The notes beneath the pieces were generated by a model. The model was not told where the DNA came from. It searched no databases and saw only the letters and a list, made by a program, of their open reading frames with translations. From Tetramitus jugosus (lineage: Eukaryota; Heterolobosea; Eutetramitea; Acrasida; Vahlkampfiidae): a stretch of DNA of 64,000 nt. The position numbers and the translations under genes are program-made. Positions 11,901-23,138 of this stretch are shown here, one piece after another. The stretch is from assembly GCA_937625935.1 (NCBI GenBank), contig OW569388.1, forward strand, positions 124,001-188,000, given 5' to 3'. Within the stretch, counting starts at the first letter, position 1. Every line of letters begins with the position of its first letter.

Positions 11901-12246
11901 GGCTGATCCTATCATTCCTGATGCGTTTTATCAGAAAGCTGTGGACTCTTCTCAAAACTTCGATGCATGTCTCGATGTGGCTAAACAGCTACCTGATGAC
12001 AACCGTATCATTCTCAATTTTGTGGTCCACTTCCTGTCGAGACTGTCCGAGGAAGCAGTCATCAAACAAACGAAGATGACAATTGAAAATCTGGCTGTGG
12101 TATTTGCACCAAACATCCTGAGAAGCAAGTCAATAGATCCAATGACCATTATGAAGAACAGCAATAATGAGAAACAGTTTGTAAAGACACTTGTGGCTGC
12201 CAATGTGGAGGCTGCCAAGAGAGGAGAACTTCTCATGGAAACATAA
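8974..12246 (+). CDS. WW-WW-MyTH4-RhoGAP protein (Vilse/ARHGAP39 architecture)
   Basis: Two exons, 8974..9059 and 9276..12246, give 1018 residues. The start was fixed by a split WW domain: exon 1 encodes EWLEIVDDSTKATYYYNK and exon 2 continues RTGVSTWSKPN after the acceptor at 9274-9275. A second WW lies near residues 250-285 (WRELFDASTNRPYYYN). Between and after them are long Thr/Asn/Gln/Ser tracts. A MyTH4 domain spans about 570-750 (ECMILLCKQCNGNPNP, LLALFLTAFPP). The RhoGAP domain spans about 800-1010 and has the arginine finger in GGFETEGIFRLPG. The protein should switch off Rho/Rac GTPases near actin. Translation from an apparent upstream ATG in the intron (about 9175) would lose the first WW. 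Confidence 0.92.
9466..9531 (+). repeat. AAC/AAT microsatellite coding poly-Asn
   Basis: A run of AAC, AAT and GAT codons inside the RhoGAP gene encodes an Asn/Asp tract. Related CAA and ACA runs at 9616-9725 encode Gln/Thr tracts. Such codon-repeat tracts recur through the window. They are linkers rather than domains and are probably length-variable. Confidence 0.8.
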
Positions 12247-12316
12247 AACGAATTCCAAAAAAACAAAACAAAAACAATGGATAAAAAGATAATATTTTGT
12301 GTCTCATGGCTTTGTT

Positions 12317-12874
12317 TTATACATTCAAATTGTGTTCCTTCACAATTTGTTCAATCGATTCTTCCAATGCAATTTGCTGCTTGAGTCTCTGTCTGGCAAG
12401 TGGTCTAAAGTCTCTGCACAAACTCCTGTACTGATCCAAATCGTTCAACAAGTTTGTCACCTTGTTCTTCAATCCTTTCTCAAAGCACGCGTCCAATGTG
12501 CGCTCTGCTCTCAGAATGAGTTGTGTCTTGTACTCGTCTGTTTGCTTACCTTCTGACTTGTTCATCAATTCTTGCAATTCACTGTCTGATTGTTCCAATT
12601 TCTTCAATTGTGGCATCAAATTCAAAATTTCTGTCTCTCTCGGACCGAATTCAATGTCTCGTTGCTGAACGCCTTCACCTTGATTGATCGGTTCATGATA
12701 GATTCTGTTGCCTTCGTTCGGGATCATTTTGATATTTTGACCGTACAAGTGTTGAATATAGTTGAGAACGTCTTCTGGCTTTGGTGATTCACCGACATAG
12801 AGAATCAAATTGGTCATTGCCTTGTTCTCGATCACAAAATCATTTCCTTCATATGATAGTACAGTGGTTGGCAT
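12317..12874 (-). CDS. Unknown 185-residue helical protein
   Basis: The frame is open to 12985, but MPTTVLSYEGNDFV at 12874 is the best start: the preceding 37 residues are Lys/Arg/Thr-rich and look like leader. The protein has a mixed N-terminal half (VIENKAMTNLILYVGESPKP) and a strongly helical, charged C-terminal half with likely coiled coils (PQLKKLEQSDSELQELMNKS). No signal peptide or membrane segment is seen. It lies tail-to-tail with the RhoGAP gene, about 70 bp apart. I do not recognise the family. Confidence 0.7.
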   Translation of the reverse strand: MPTTVLSYEGNDFVIENKAMTNLILYVGESPKPEDVLNYIQHLYGQNIKMIPNEGNRIYHEPINQGEGVQQRDIEFGPRETEILNLMPQLKKLEQSDSELQELMNKSEGKQTDEYKTQLILRAERTLDACFEKGLKNKVTNLLNDLDQYRSLCRDFRPLARQRLKQQIALEESIEQIVKEHNLNV

Positions 12875-13404
12875 GGTTGTTGTAGTTGGTTTTGTGGGTG
12901 TGATTGAATGATGTGTGTACAGCGCAAAGCTCAAGCTTTCTCTTTTTCTTCGTTTTGCTTTGTTTTCGGTCGGATTGTTGATCACAAGAATAATTTTTTT
13001 GGGTGTTTTCGTTGTAAGGGCGAGCGCAATTATGCTAAAGATAGAATTTCATGGTTGCAAGTTCAAAGTTGTAAGCAAGACAGAAGAGATGTTTTGAGTT
13101 CCAGAAATGACATTGTATTGAAAGAATGAATGATCATTGGAAGGATATGTGAGGTTTATCTTCAGGGCATCTCTGGAGTCAGGTTAGCGACTACGTCGGG
13201 AAAATCGAACTAGTCCCGAGTTCCTGATATTTGGCCAAGTGTTTCTGTCGAACAAGCGTGACGTCAAAATTTAGGTGGCTGGGAGACAATGTTCAGTGCT
13301 TTGTTGGGTTTGTTGGTATTTAAATATTTTAAGGCATTCAACGAAATGAACCAATCAACACCAAAACAAAGAAAGGCCCAACTGAACTACTTTAGTACAT
13401 AACA
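12875..13404. promoter_or_regulatory. Divergent promoter region with TATA-like site before the ARF gene
   Basis: A 530-bp region between two divergently oriented genes. TATTTAAATA at 13317-13326 lies 79 bases before the ARF start codon. This is about the same distance as the clear TATA boxes at 52705 and 55723 in this window. I see no other feature in the region. Confidence 0.4.
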
Positions 13405-13938
13405 ATGGGCAATTACATTACATCTCTTATTAGTGACATCTGGAAGAACAAGAAGGCAAGAATCCTAGTTCTGGGTTTAGATGCAGCAGGCAAGACTACA
13501 ATACTTTACAAACTTCAAGTAGATGAAAATGTGATGACTATCCCAACAGTAGGATTCAATATCGAAACCGTTAAGTACAAGAATATTGACTTCACAATGT
13601 GGGATGTTGGTGGTCAAGATAGAATTCGTTCTCTGTGGAGATACTACTTTGAGGGTGCAGATGCCCTCATTTACGTCGTAGATAGCAACGATCGGGCAAG
13701 GATGTCCGAAGCAAGAGATGAACTACATAAGGTTTTGTCTCATGACTTGCTAAGCAATGTTCAAGTCTTGATATTAGCAAACAAACAAGATCTTCCATTC
13801 TCTTTGAGTGCGGCAGAGGTTAGGGAGCAAATGAACGTGCACGAACTTCGACAGAAGAATTGGTTCGTCCAACCCACTTGTGCAAATTCTGGAGAAGGAT
13901 TAACTCAAGGATTAAACTGGTTAGCCAATCAATTGTAA
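13405..13938 (+). CDS. ARF-family small GTPase
   Basis: A single-exon protein of 177 residues, close to the usual ARF length (~180). It starts MGNYIT, with Gly2 available for N-myristoylation and an amphipathic N-terminal helix. The P-loop is GLDAAGKTT, switch 2 is WDVGGQDRIRSLWRYYF, and base-recognition motifs are NKQD and the C-A-N loop (TCANSGEG). ARFs cycle on Golgi and other membranes to recruit coats and lipid-modifying enzymes. Sequence alone does not separate ARF from a close ARL. Confidence 0.93.
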   Translation: MGNYITSLISDIWKNKKARILVLGLDAAGKTTILYKLQVDENVMTIPTVGFNIETVKYKNIDFTMWDVGGQDRIRSLWRYYFEGADALIYVVDSNDRARMSEARDELHKVLSHDLLSNVQVLILANKQDLPFSLSAAEVREQMNVHELRQKNWFVQPTCANSGEGLTQGLNWLANQL

Positions 13939-13991
13939 GTCAAACGCGGCATAAGTCATTTAGTGTTGAGTTCTATTGTTTAAGTTTTAAA

Positions 13992-14129
13992 ATGGGACAG
14001 CAACTCGGAATAGAGCGCGATCCCACAAGCCACTTTGTGACTTTGAACTGTGGAGGCTTTGGAAATGTGCTTGGTACTGCTTTGAATAAAATTCTCGCTT
14101 CTTTGGGTGTGGGATCGCTTGAAGTTTAA
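13992..14129 (+). CDS. Possible 45-residue small ORF downstream of the ARF gene
   Basis: The ATG at 13992 opens 45 codons starting MGQQLGIERDP and ending GVGSLEV. Gly2 is in a context like that of N-myristoylated proteins, and the C-terminal half could form a hydrophobic Gly/Ala/Leu helix. It begins 54 bases after the ARF stop with no obvious promoter, so it may simply be 3' UTR. It is short enough to be chance. Confidence 0.3.
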   Translation: MGQQLGIERDPTSHFVTLNCGGFGNVLGTALNKILASLGVGSLEV

Positions 14130-14189
14130 AGGGTTCGCTTTTCCCAATACCAAACTTCAAAAGGATGTAACAAAATTAAGTGCAGAATT

Positions 14190-17100
14190 TTACTGATTGC
14201 CTGTGTTGACATACAAGAATACAGATCCATAGCAAATCTCCTTTTCTGCACGACGGTAATTGTTCAAAAATTCGAATCTGACAATCTTGATATCCTGGTA
14301 TGTCTTGTCAAAGTCGAAGAATAAATTAGTCCCAGGTGCCACCTTTGGCACAACAAACGTTCCCACCATATGGTGGTAAACTTCTTTCTGATCATCGTCA
14401 CCTCCTGATAGCACACTGACACGAATGTCTTGTACTTGAGTACCGATGCCTGCTGCTCCATGTTGCACGCATATTCTAAATCCAGAGACATATCTGCTCT
14501 TGTTGTTTGGATTCGGAGAGACATACAGGTCCAATGTATGGATTTCTCTGTGGAAAACGGAGTTGTCCGTTTGGAGTTGGACACGAGAAGTTACAGGTCT
14601 CGTCTTCATGATTTGATCGTACTTTGAGATATCCTCTTGGCTCAATAGCTCGGTCTCCGAGGCCGAGTTCACCTTACCATACACAAACACACGACCCAAA
14701 TGTAAGAAGGATGTACCCTTCTGTAGTTGCTCTGGATTCAATTGGATGGTTAGTTGCAGGATTCTGCACTTTCCGTTATTGTACAATTTCGTTGGCACAG
14801 TGCTTCCATCATCACAGATCAAGTCTGCAAACTTCAAGTCAACACGATCAAATGGTGAAATGAACAACTTGTTGTCAGACAGTTGTTGCTTTGGAGTAAT
14901 CTTAGACAAATCCCAATGACCAATCGACTTGATATTTGGCAAACGGTCAGCCACTGCTACCTTGATGAGTGGAGCATCGTGCATTTGGTATCCCAATCGA
15001 TCAACCAACAGTGAGAGTCTTGATAATTCGGTGTTACATGGCAGAATCATGATGATTGGAACACTTGTTATTCCTTGAGGGGCGTACCAATATTGATTCT
15101 TGAGAATGTTTGGAGGCAACAGAATAGTTTCAATAGGAGGTGAAGCGGGGTCAGTGTCAACTGAACTCAAGATACCAGCGCTGGGGAAAATAGAAACACA
15201 AGTTTCTTCGAAATCATCCTTAATATTCACCTCGGGTAGACAACTACAAGGGTGAAGCTGCGTGAAGAGCTTGTAATATACATCCTCATTACTTTTTAGT
15301 TTCTTCTCCTCTAATTCAATGTGTTTTTGGATCTCTTGAATCATGCCCTTCTGATTTGTAATAGTATTGGCGCACTCAATACAAACAGGACCTTGACCCC
15401 ACATGTACTCAATAATAGGGAGCTTATTCTTGGCCATACATTTGTTACAAAATGAGTATCTGCAATATCTGCAAGCCTTGGACTTGAATTTGATGCTAGA
15501 TCGACACAGGTGACAGTTATTGGTCTTTCTTCGTTTTCTGAGTACCTTTTCAATTTCAATGTCTCTATAGAACACGAAGGAGTTAGGATCAAAGGATTTC
15601 ACTTTGAAACCCTGCTCGACTAAAATACTGTCTCTTTGACTAGGAGTCAAGTTCAACTTCAAGCGGGCAAGATCTAATTCAAGAGCATCAGTGAAGCTGA
15701 TATTCACTGGCGATTTTGGTACCTTCGTATTCAAGAACTTGATGTACTTTTGTCTTGCCTTCTCAATGTCAGATTGCAGATCTTGAAGTGAGGCAGGCTC
15801 ACTTTGATTCACGTTCGACTCTGTAGAATCGTTGTTCATCTTGATACTATTTTCAATAAATGATTCCAAGGACTCTCCATTGTTCGAATTGAAAGTGACA
15901 TTTGGAGTATTGGCAAAGTAATCATCAAATAGCGAATTAGTCTCGATATTTCTTTTGGTGACAGAATTTCTTTCAACAGGTTCGTTATCATCTTGTGCTT
16001 CGTCATCAGAGTCGTCATTGCGGGTCTGTTCAGTCTCGGCAATTTCATCCAGATGAGTAGTGGATGAAATCTCTTCAATGTTAGGTGAGTCCTGTTTCTT
16101 TCTTTCTTCCGCGAGGAGTAGTTCTGCTTCGTTGAGAGCCTCCATTACCTTGTTGATATCACCATTAGATGATGCTTGCTCTAATTCGAACTCGAACTTC
16201 TTTGGAGACTTTCCACTCTCTTCCTGAATTCCGAACACTTGAATTTGTCCGAGAGTCATAAAGGCAGCAGGAGGAATACCATAGAATGTAATTCTCACAA
16301 TACGCATGGCAGAGCTGGCTACACGTCCCTCAAAATCGTAGAGAGCAGAGTCTTGGACAATACCTGAGATTTGAGGAGGAAGGCTGTATAAGAGTTTCGT
16401 TCCATCTTCGCACTTTGGGATAATCATTTCTTGGAAGGCCATTTTTTGGTTGTCGATATGTGATCCCACAAAAACATCCATCTTTGTTGGAGCAGATAAC
16501 TCAGATGTTCCATGTCTCACAGTAATAGCAAGCTCAGTTACTCTACAATACACAGGTAGATAGATGTGTACCTCAACATAATCATAATCTCGAGGACAAA
16601 TCCAACAATATTTGGTGGCACTTCTCAACAGCGAATATTCTTCATTCTTGTTGGTCGCTATTTCAGAGGGCAGCGTTTTGAATATATAAGAAGGATATGG
16701 TGTCAAGTATCTAATTTTTCCACCACTTTCAGATGCAGAGTGAGCAGGGAAATAGGTATTCCAGTTCACACCCAAGAACATTTCAATGGATGTTTGTCTG
16801 TACTTGTCCTTCAATACATTTTGAATTCTTCTCTCCACAATAATTTTTGTGTTCGATGGTGCTGCTGGTAAGTGTTGTGCGAATTCTCTCAATGCACCAG
16901 TATGCATCGCCACAGTGTTGGTATAAACTGTAGCACATACGTCTCCCTTATTCACGTACACTTCAGCCAATTTTACAAGTAGATCATTATCGTATGTTTG
17001 TTTCAAATAATCAAGTGAGAAGCTCAATCCCTCGAAGCTTGGAATATCCTCAGCGGATTTTTTGGACGAGCAAAGGGTAGAGCCAATGAGTCTACATTGC

Positions 17101-18871
17101 TCGGCAATCGTCTGCAGTGAATGGAAGAAACAAACTAAATTGGTTCTATCGAGGGAATCAGCGCAATTGACACGAACAATACCGTTTTGTTCTTTTGTTA
17201 TCTTTGATTCAAGAATTTTTCCATCGTTAGACACTCGAAGTTGACCAACAGTGACGCCATATGCCTTCAACTTTGGTCCAACTGCACTCCATAATCCTTC
17301 GACAGATGCGTTAAGACCATTGACCTTCAATAAATGATGCCAATCGTATTTGATCATATTTACATCAATGGCCATCAACTTTTTAATCATGCTCAATGAT
17401 TCTTCATAATGCTACACATGAGAATTGAAAAAGGTGTAAGTCACATGAAAAGAACAGTCTTTCAATAGAGTCCAAAAAAATGAATCAATACCTCTGTCAA
17501 ATTTCCTTCATCAGCGTGAACACTCTTTCCTCTCAATACGTTCACAATTGTCAATGGTTTACTCTTGTATCGATTTGCGAGCCTAGAATAATAAACATCG
17601 ATATTTTCATATGGTTTCTCACTAATCACAATATCAGCATCGGCAACAGCACTGTTCATCTCTGATCTCCAATGAATAGGCACAGTTCCTCTTCTCCAAA
17701 CATTTCTGGACCACTGCACAACACCCTGTACAGTTTTCCACACCAACTGTTCCACTTCATATTCATTACCTGGACTCGCCTTATGATTCAATCCTCTGGC
17801 ATTGTATCTCGTACCTGGATTCAAACTACTCCTCTTACAAATCATTCCGATATGAACTGTATTTGATGTATTCATAGTTGTTCAAGATTATCGTCATTAG
17901 ACACACAACCAATAAGAAAAACAAAATTGTCGTTAAAATCAATGTCCTTCACAATGATAAACGAACATACAAACACACAATTCAATCATCAAAAAACACA
18001 TACTCGGTGTGGTGACATCCAACACAACATTCTCCTTTGCAATACCCTGCATCAACACACAACACCATCTTCTCATTCCCAACACCTTGAACTCTTTGGT
18101 GATCTCTTCGTTCCAACAAAATTCAGCATCATAATCATCCACAGTAAACGTCGATGGAAATTGTCTCGTTAAATCATATGTTTCCGAGTAGTAATGCAAC
18201 CCATTGATGGGATACACTTGAAGAACATCGATATTCTTGAGTTCAAACTTTGATTGATGAGCCATTGGATATGCCAAATTGATTTTCAACCATTTGGAGT
18301 CTTGAACACAAAATACCTTGTGATTGGGAGGCAGTACCAAGTCCAATGAGACCTTTGTTGCTACACACAACAAGGATTGATTTCCAATAACAGTGTAACC
18401 AATAATCGCATGACATTTACTACCAATTGTTATACACACACAAGAAGTGGTCATGTCAGTATTTGTTGTTGTTGTTGTCATCAATCAATGAAACAAGAAA
18501 TACCACAGACAGACAAGCAGGCGTGTACATACGTAATATTCTTGATAATAGGCTTCTTCTTAGTCAAATAGATGAGGGCATCTCTTGGTGAATGAAACAA
18601 ATCTACACCTGGTTGACCAGTGTACAATAGACGACCAGTGTAGCGCTCAATGGTGAATACTTGAGTGTCTGAACGATCACACAACGAACTCACAATATAC
18701 TATATCGATCCATTATCACACAAAAAACAAGAACAAAAAAATGAAAAAAGCAAAAAACGTGTTAGCTTTTGATGTTTTTTGAAAGCTTTTTTGATAACAT
18801 ACCCATCGTCCATGGATTGTCTCGACAATCAGATGAGTGGTATCTCTTGTGTTCTGAGACAGTGATGACAT
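14190..18871 (-). CDS. SAC9-like phosphoinositide phosphatase with a FYVE-like zinc finger
   Basis: Five exons (18803..18871, 18533..18699, 18004..18419, 17492..17856, 14190..17411) give 1412 residues; introns are 80-147 bp. The rebuilt N terminus follows plant SAC9 along its length: SLCDRSDTQV, then NPGTRYNARG, WRRGTVPIHW and KYDWHHLL. The SAC catalytic motif CX5R appears as CADSLDRT, with Cys near residue 422. At about 971-1020 lie eight Cys in CxxC pairs (CHLCRSS, ACRYCRYSFCNKC, CIEC), matching FYVE spacing but without the basic RHHCR patch. The long remainder is beta-rich and unassigned. The likely role is removing phosphate from PI(4,5)P2 or related lipids at endomembranes. An in-frame ATG also exists at 18937; 18871 matches the SAC9 N terminus better. 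Confidence 0.88.
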
Positions 18872-19096
18872 TTGTTCAAGTCGTTGTTTTGATTTTGGTT
18901 CGTTTGCACAGTGCAATCCAGTGGCATATGTACTCAAAGCACAGACTATGAGACTAGAGTAAATTGTTCTCTTCGCTATTTTTGTAAGTTATCCGCCTTC
19001 CAAACACGAAAATCATCCATAAACAACGATACAAATGAAGATGATGCAAGACTCATAATAACAGCAACAACAACAAAACAACACACAAACGAAGCA

Positions 19097-20029
19097 ATGA
19101 CAGCATCAAACAGCACTACGACATTTGCACACACTTCCAACTTGAATGGTGATCATAGGAGCAAGGGTGTGGGAGGTCGTGTCTCCTCTACATCACAGAA
19201 GATTGTGTGTCGTACTACAACGAAGATTCTTGAAGAGAAGCTATCAATTGCAAATAAGAAGATTCAGTTATTGAACCAAAGTGTCACCAAACTCCAACTG
19301 GAACTAGTTCACTACAAACAATATTTCGCTTCCATGTACCTGAACAATTCTATGAACCATAATACAGCATCAAGTGCAGTTCCAATTTCTATTGTTGCAC
19401 CTGTTAATATGGCATCTGTTGAGCAGAAGATTGATAATTACATTGAGCAATCTGATGATTCTGATCCAAGCATTGCATATTTTGAAGTGTCATGTGCTTT
19501 GAAAGTATTGAAGAGCAGAGTGAAGCAAGCACGTACCCAGTCTATTAGTTTTCAACCAGAGAACACTGCATGTAATATTACTCGTGGTGAGTTTGAGAAA
19601 TTGTATGATTGTCACAGAATCCAAGAATTTCTAGGTTCAGCAACCAAGATCCTTAATAATAGATTGCAACCTGGCTTTGCGAAGAATGGAACCAATCTAC
19701 ATCTAGGTCAATGTCCATTTTATCTGTTCAATTATTTTATGTCTCTACAGAGCAATTGTAAGCATACAACCAAAGTTTTCCACCCAATCAGAGATGGAGT
19801 GAGAGTGAATGTCACAAAGCATTATTATAGATTCAATAATACTCTTCCTGATTTTGGATCCAGATGGCACATTCGTGATCATGGAAATGTTGTTGACTGG
19901 AGTGCAGAAATGAGATCCATGTACCAATCCATTGTATTAATTATTAATGAAGAAGATGATAGAGTTACATGCAAGTACTCTCAAGTGTCACAATTCAAAT
20001 TTTGTGATCGTTGGATAGATACTGCATAA
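19097..20029 (+). CDS. Unknown 310-residue protein with coiled coil (accessory island)
   Basis: The frame opens at 18911, but the first ~60 codons overlap the leader of the opposite-strand SAC9-like gene. MTASNSTTT at 19097 is the more credible start. The protein has a Ser/Thr/Asn-rich start, a heptad-like coiled coil (ILEEKLSIANKKIQLLNQSV), then a globular Cys/His-containing C-terminal half (LHLGQCPFYLFNYFM, FGSRWHIRDHGN). No family is recognised. It is convergent with the interrupted ORF at 20084-22849, only 54 bp between stops, so the two may form one inserted unit. No signal peptide or membrane segment is visible. Confidence 0.6.
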   Translation: MTASNSTTTFAHTSNLNGDHRSKGVGGRVSSTSQKIVCRTTTKILEEKLSIANKKIQLLNQSVTKLQLELVHYKQYFASMYLNNSMNHNTASSAVPISIVAPVNMASVEQKIDNYIEQSDDSDPSIAYFEVSCALKVLKSRVKQARTQSISFQPENTACNITRGEFEKLYDCHRIQEFLGSATKILNNRLQPGFAKNGTNLHLGQCPFYLFNYFMSLQSNCKHTTKVFHPIRDGVRVNVTKHYYRFNNTLPDFGSRWHIRDHGNVVDWSAEMRSMYQSIVLIINEEDDRVTCKYSQVSQFKFCDRWIDTA

Positions 20030-20083
20030 TATGGACTAATTGTAAACAATTCATTTTTCAACTTCTGCAATGTAATTATATAC

Positions 20084-22849
20084 TCATACACTTCGAGCAT
20101 TATTGATGTTGCCAATAAGCGTCTGTAGGAAAGAATCATTAGCTCCACTATACGCACGTGTGTTTCTCATCAAATCTGGATCAATTCTCTGCCTCTTATT
20201 AGAGTTATTGTCAGTTGTCACATACAATGGATACTGTGGCTGGAACTGTTGTTGCTCTTGCACAACTGGTGCAAGTTGTGGCTGGAACTGCTGTGTTGAG
20301 TACTGTTGAGATCCGTATTGTATCAATGGATACTGCTGCTGGAATTGTGGTGGCATCTGTGGAACAAATGGATTATTCATTTCTGGAATAGGGCCATTCT
20401 GTTGAGACGAATCAATGCTGGTACTGTTTCCAATTGGTACATATGCCTTCTCTGTTGATTGTGGTAGTTCAGATACATATTGTTGCATATATCCCTCTAT
20501 ATCATCACCCATCTGGAGCAAATCCAGTAGTACAATCAATTTCCAGTTCTCCAATTTGTTCAATAGGAGCTTTCGTGGATCATTCTTCTTCTTTTTGCTG
20601 TTAGTTTCATCTGTTTCATCAACGAATTCGTCATCGCTGTTACCATTATCATCTATAGGCTCCATATATTCAGAGTGTTTGCCCAGCCACTTTATATGTT
20701 CATGCTGTGCTGGTAGATATATCTTTCTGAGGCCTTGATAGAATGTTTGCTCAAACTGAGTCTTTCTAGCAACGCCACTCTTTGCAGCTTTACCACCTGC
20801 ACTTGTAGCTCGTGTCTTGGCTTTCATGTGCATAGAGTGGACATTCTCTGTTCCTTCATTCGAATATCTGCACAAAGATCCATGCTGCACCAGCAATTCC
20901 GGCAAATGTTTGATCATAATATGAAAGTAATAGGCAAATTTGCTCGCTGGATATCTGAATCTGAGGAGACTTCCGAGTGTTTTGAGCAGTTGCTGCAGAA
21001 GCTCCATGTCTAACTCTTCAATCTCTTTGCTAGATGCCTCTACATATCTGTACATAACATATCGATGAATTTTCCAGATTGTAAGCTCCGCTGGATCTGC
21101 AATACCATCCAGCACACTCTCAAAGTTATGAAGAATCTCATTCACTTGACTGCCATTCAGATATGGTAACTTGATGTTGCTCTGATCGAAGTCATCATCA
21201 TCTGGATCATTCTCTCGAGCACGAAAATCAAACTGCGAACATCCATTTAACTTTCTGATGTTCTCTTTCAGCTGCTCATGCAATGGTTGCTCCTCACGAG
21301 ATCTCAACAGAATTTGTGACAGAAGATTGCATACAGTTCTCATCTTCAAATGTAGAATACAGATCATAATAACGACATCCATTTTGTATTTCATATTCAA
21401 CATTCTAGCTGCGTGATCCTTTTGAAATAAATGTCTTTCAGCTTTCTTGCACATGCAAAATGGACAGAACAGACCATTCTTGAACACATCAGATATAAGA
21501 GATAGAGCCTTCAGATCATTAACTAAAAATAACTTTAACTTGAATTCAACTTGATCTTGAGTGAATCCATTTTCTATCCACTTCTGAATTTGTTCGAATA
21601 TAGGCTTGAACCTGGTGTCCACATCCTTCTCAGTTTCTGATCCAACATACGAGGCGCAGCAAATACACGAGTCTCTTGATTGAGTTGCAAAAGTAGAGAG
21701 GTTCAATGGCGTGAAAGTCATTGTCGTATATGCGTTTGCTCCACCATCAAATGACAGCTTTCCTTCAATAGACACTTCTCTTGGACCATCTGGAGTATAC
21801 ATAGAATCTCTGTGACAACAACAAATAGCAGAATGAATGTGATGTCTCTGGTGCTTGTTTGAACTGGTACAACAATTATCAGAATGAGTGTGACGCACCT
21901 GCTGCAGTTCTTTCAATGCTCTTTTATGAATTTTGTGCATATCAGCTATTGCTTTGTCTAGTTCAATCTGTAGTCCATCCATAATTTTTGTGACACTATA
22001 CTTTTCCTCTATTTCATTATTCACATTAATTCTCGTTCGCTTGAGCGTTGACTCATGAGGTATATCATTCAAATTAGTATAACCTCGAACACCCTGCAGT
22101 AAACCATCGCTGATCATATAATGGTCTTTCATATACAAAATTGAAAACTTATCTGTTCTTAGTGGATTTGCTTCTTTCAAAATCTGGTTGATAGTTGAAT
22201 ACCTATTGGATCGTTTGGACACCTTTCCAGTTTGATCTCTGATGAAACTATCGATGATCTTATAGAAAATTTCTGGATGATATTGAAAATATAGTTCAAG
22301 AATGGCTTCCAATTATTGGCCATTCGACTCTAAAAGTTCAACGACACCGCACATCAAACGAGTAACTGTTTGTTTTTTATGACCTGCATCATCCATTTCT
22401 TTAACTAATTTGTAAGGTCTTCTGCCGCTCGTTGGTGATACAGTATGATTGTTACATTTGGCACAGTTTAAATTGAATAACTTCTTCATGTCTACATGAC
22501 CAAGTGGAATAGCAGATCCAGTTGCTTCTGAATTGTTTGAATTCACTAAATTATCTTCATTTAACTTTTCGGTCATAATTGAAACAAGATAGCTTATATA
22601 TGAATCACGAACTGAGCACAATTCACTCTGCAAGAATTGATGTAACCATTTTTTATCCACGTATTTATGATTGCCAATCATCATACCAACTGGTTTATAT
22701 GCTGCACTTTGTTGTGGTTTGAAATTCTTCGGCTTCTTGTCACTTCTAGTGCAGTAGTTCTTAATGAGACTTGTCAGATTGAAGTAATGAATGTCATTCA
22801 CTCTTGTGAATACCAATATACTTGGATCAAAATTGACTTGTGCATTCAT
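20084..22849 (-). pseudogene. Long Cys-rich ORF split by one in-frame TAA; possible domesticated or decayed transposase
   Basis: Reading from ATG 22849, 178 codons end in TAA at 22313-22315; the same frame then continues from TTG at 22312 for 742 codons to 20084. Apart from that one stop, the 921-codon frame is intact. Visible parts are a start with FNLTSLIKNYC, a CAKCNNHT zinc-knuckle-like motif, a second Cys/His cluster (CCTSSNKHQRHHIHSAICCC), KLSFDGG, FLVNDLKAL, CPFCMCKKAERH, and HGSLCRYSNEGTENVHSMHM. The tail is Gln-rich with a basic KRQR near the end. The spaced Asp, Asp and Glu with an intervening Cys/His cluster recall RNase-H-fold transposases; this is inference. I found no terminal inverted repeats. 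The stop could be a mutation, readthrough or assembly error. Confidence 0.5.
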
Positions 22850-23138
22850 TTGTTCGTGTGTTGCTTGTTATTCGTGTTGTTGAAGTTCCACTTTTTTGTT
22901 GACACCAGTTCTTCTATCAATCATAAACAATCGCACTCAAACAATGACTAGTCATCAAATTCAAATCATAATAACCAAAGATTCGTATTGGAAGGCTTTA
23001 TTTGGACATATTTTAGCCATTACATCGTTGCATGACCAAAAACGAATTGTTGATGATATCACAGCTTAGAATGGGGGGAAGTGGAACATACCCCACAAAC
23101 CAAGCATTGAACTGTATTGAAAATAATTGTCCGATGAA

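Noticed and set aside
13860-14129. 89-codon frame overlapping the ARF 3' end
   Set aside because: Its first part is the ARF gene in another frame. Only the piece from 13992 might matter, and it is listed separately.
22313-22849. KilA-N-like domain at the start of the interrupted island ORF
   Set aside because: The FNLTSLIK stretch is faintly similar, but the spacing and the Trp/Asn positions do not match well enough to call.
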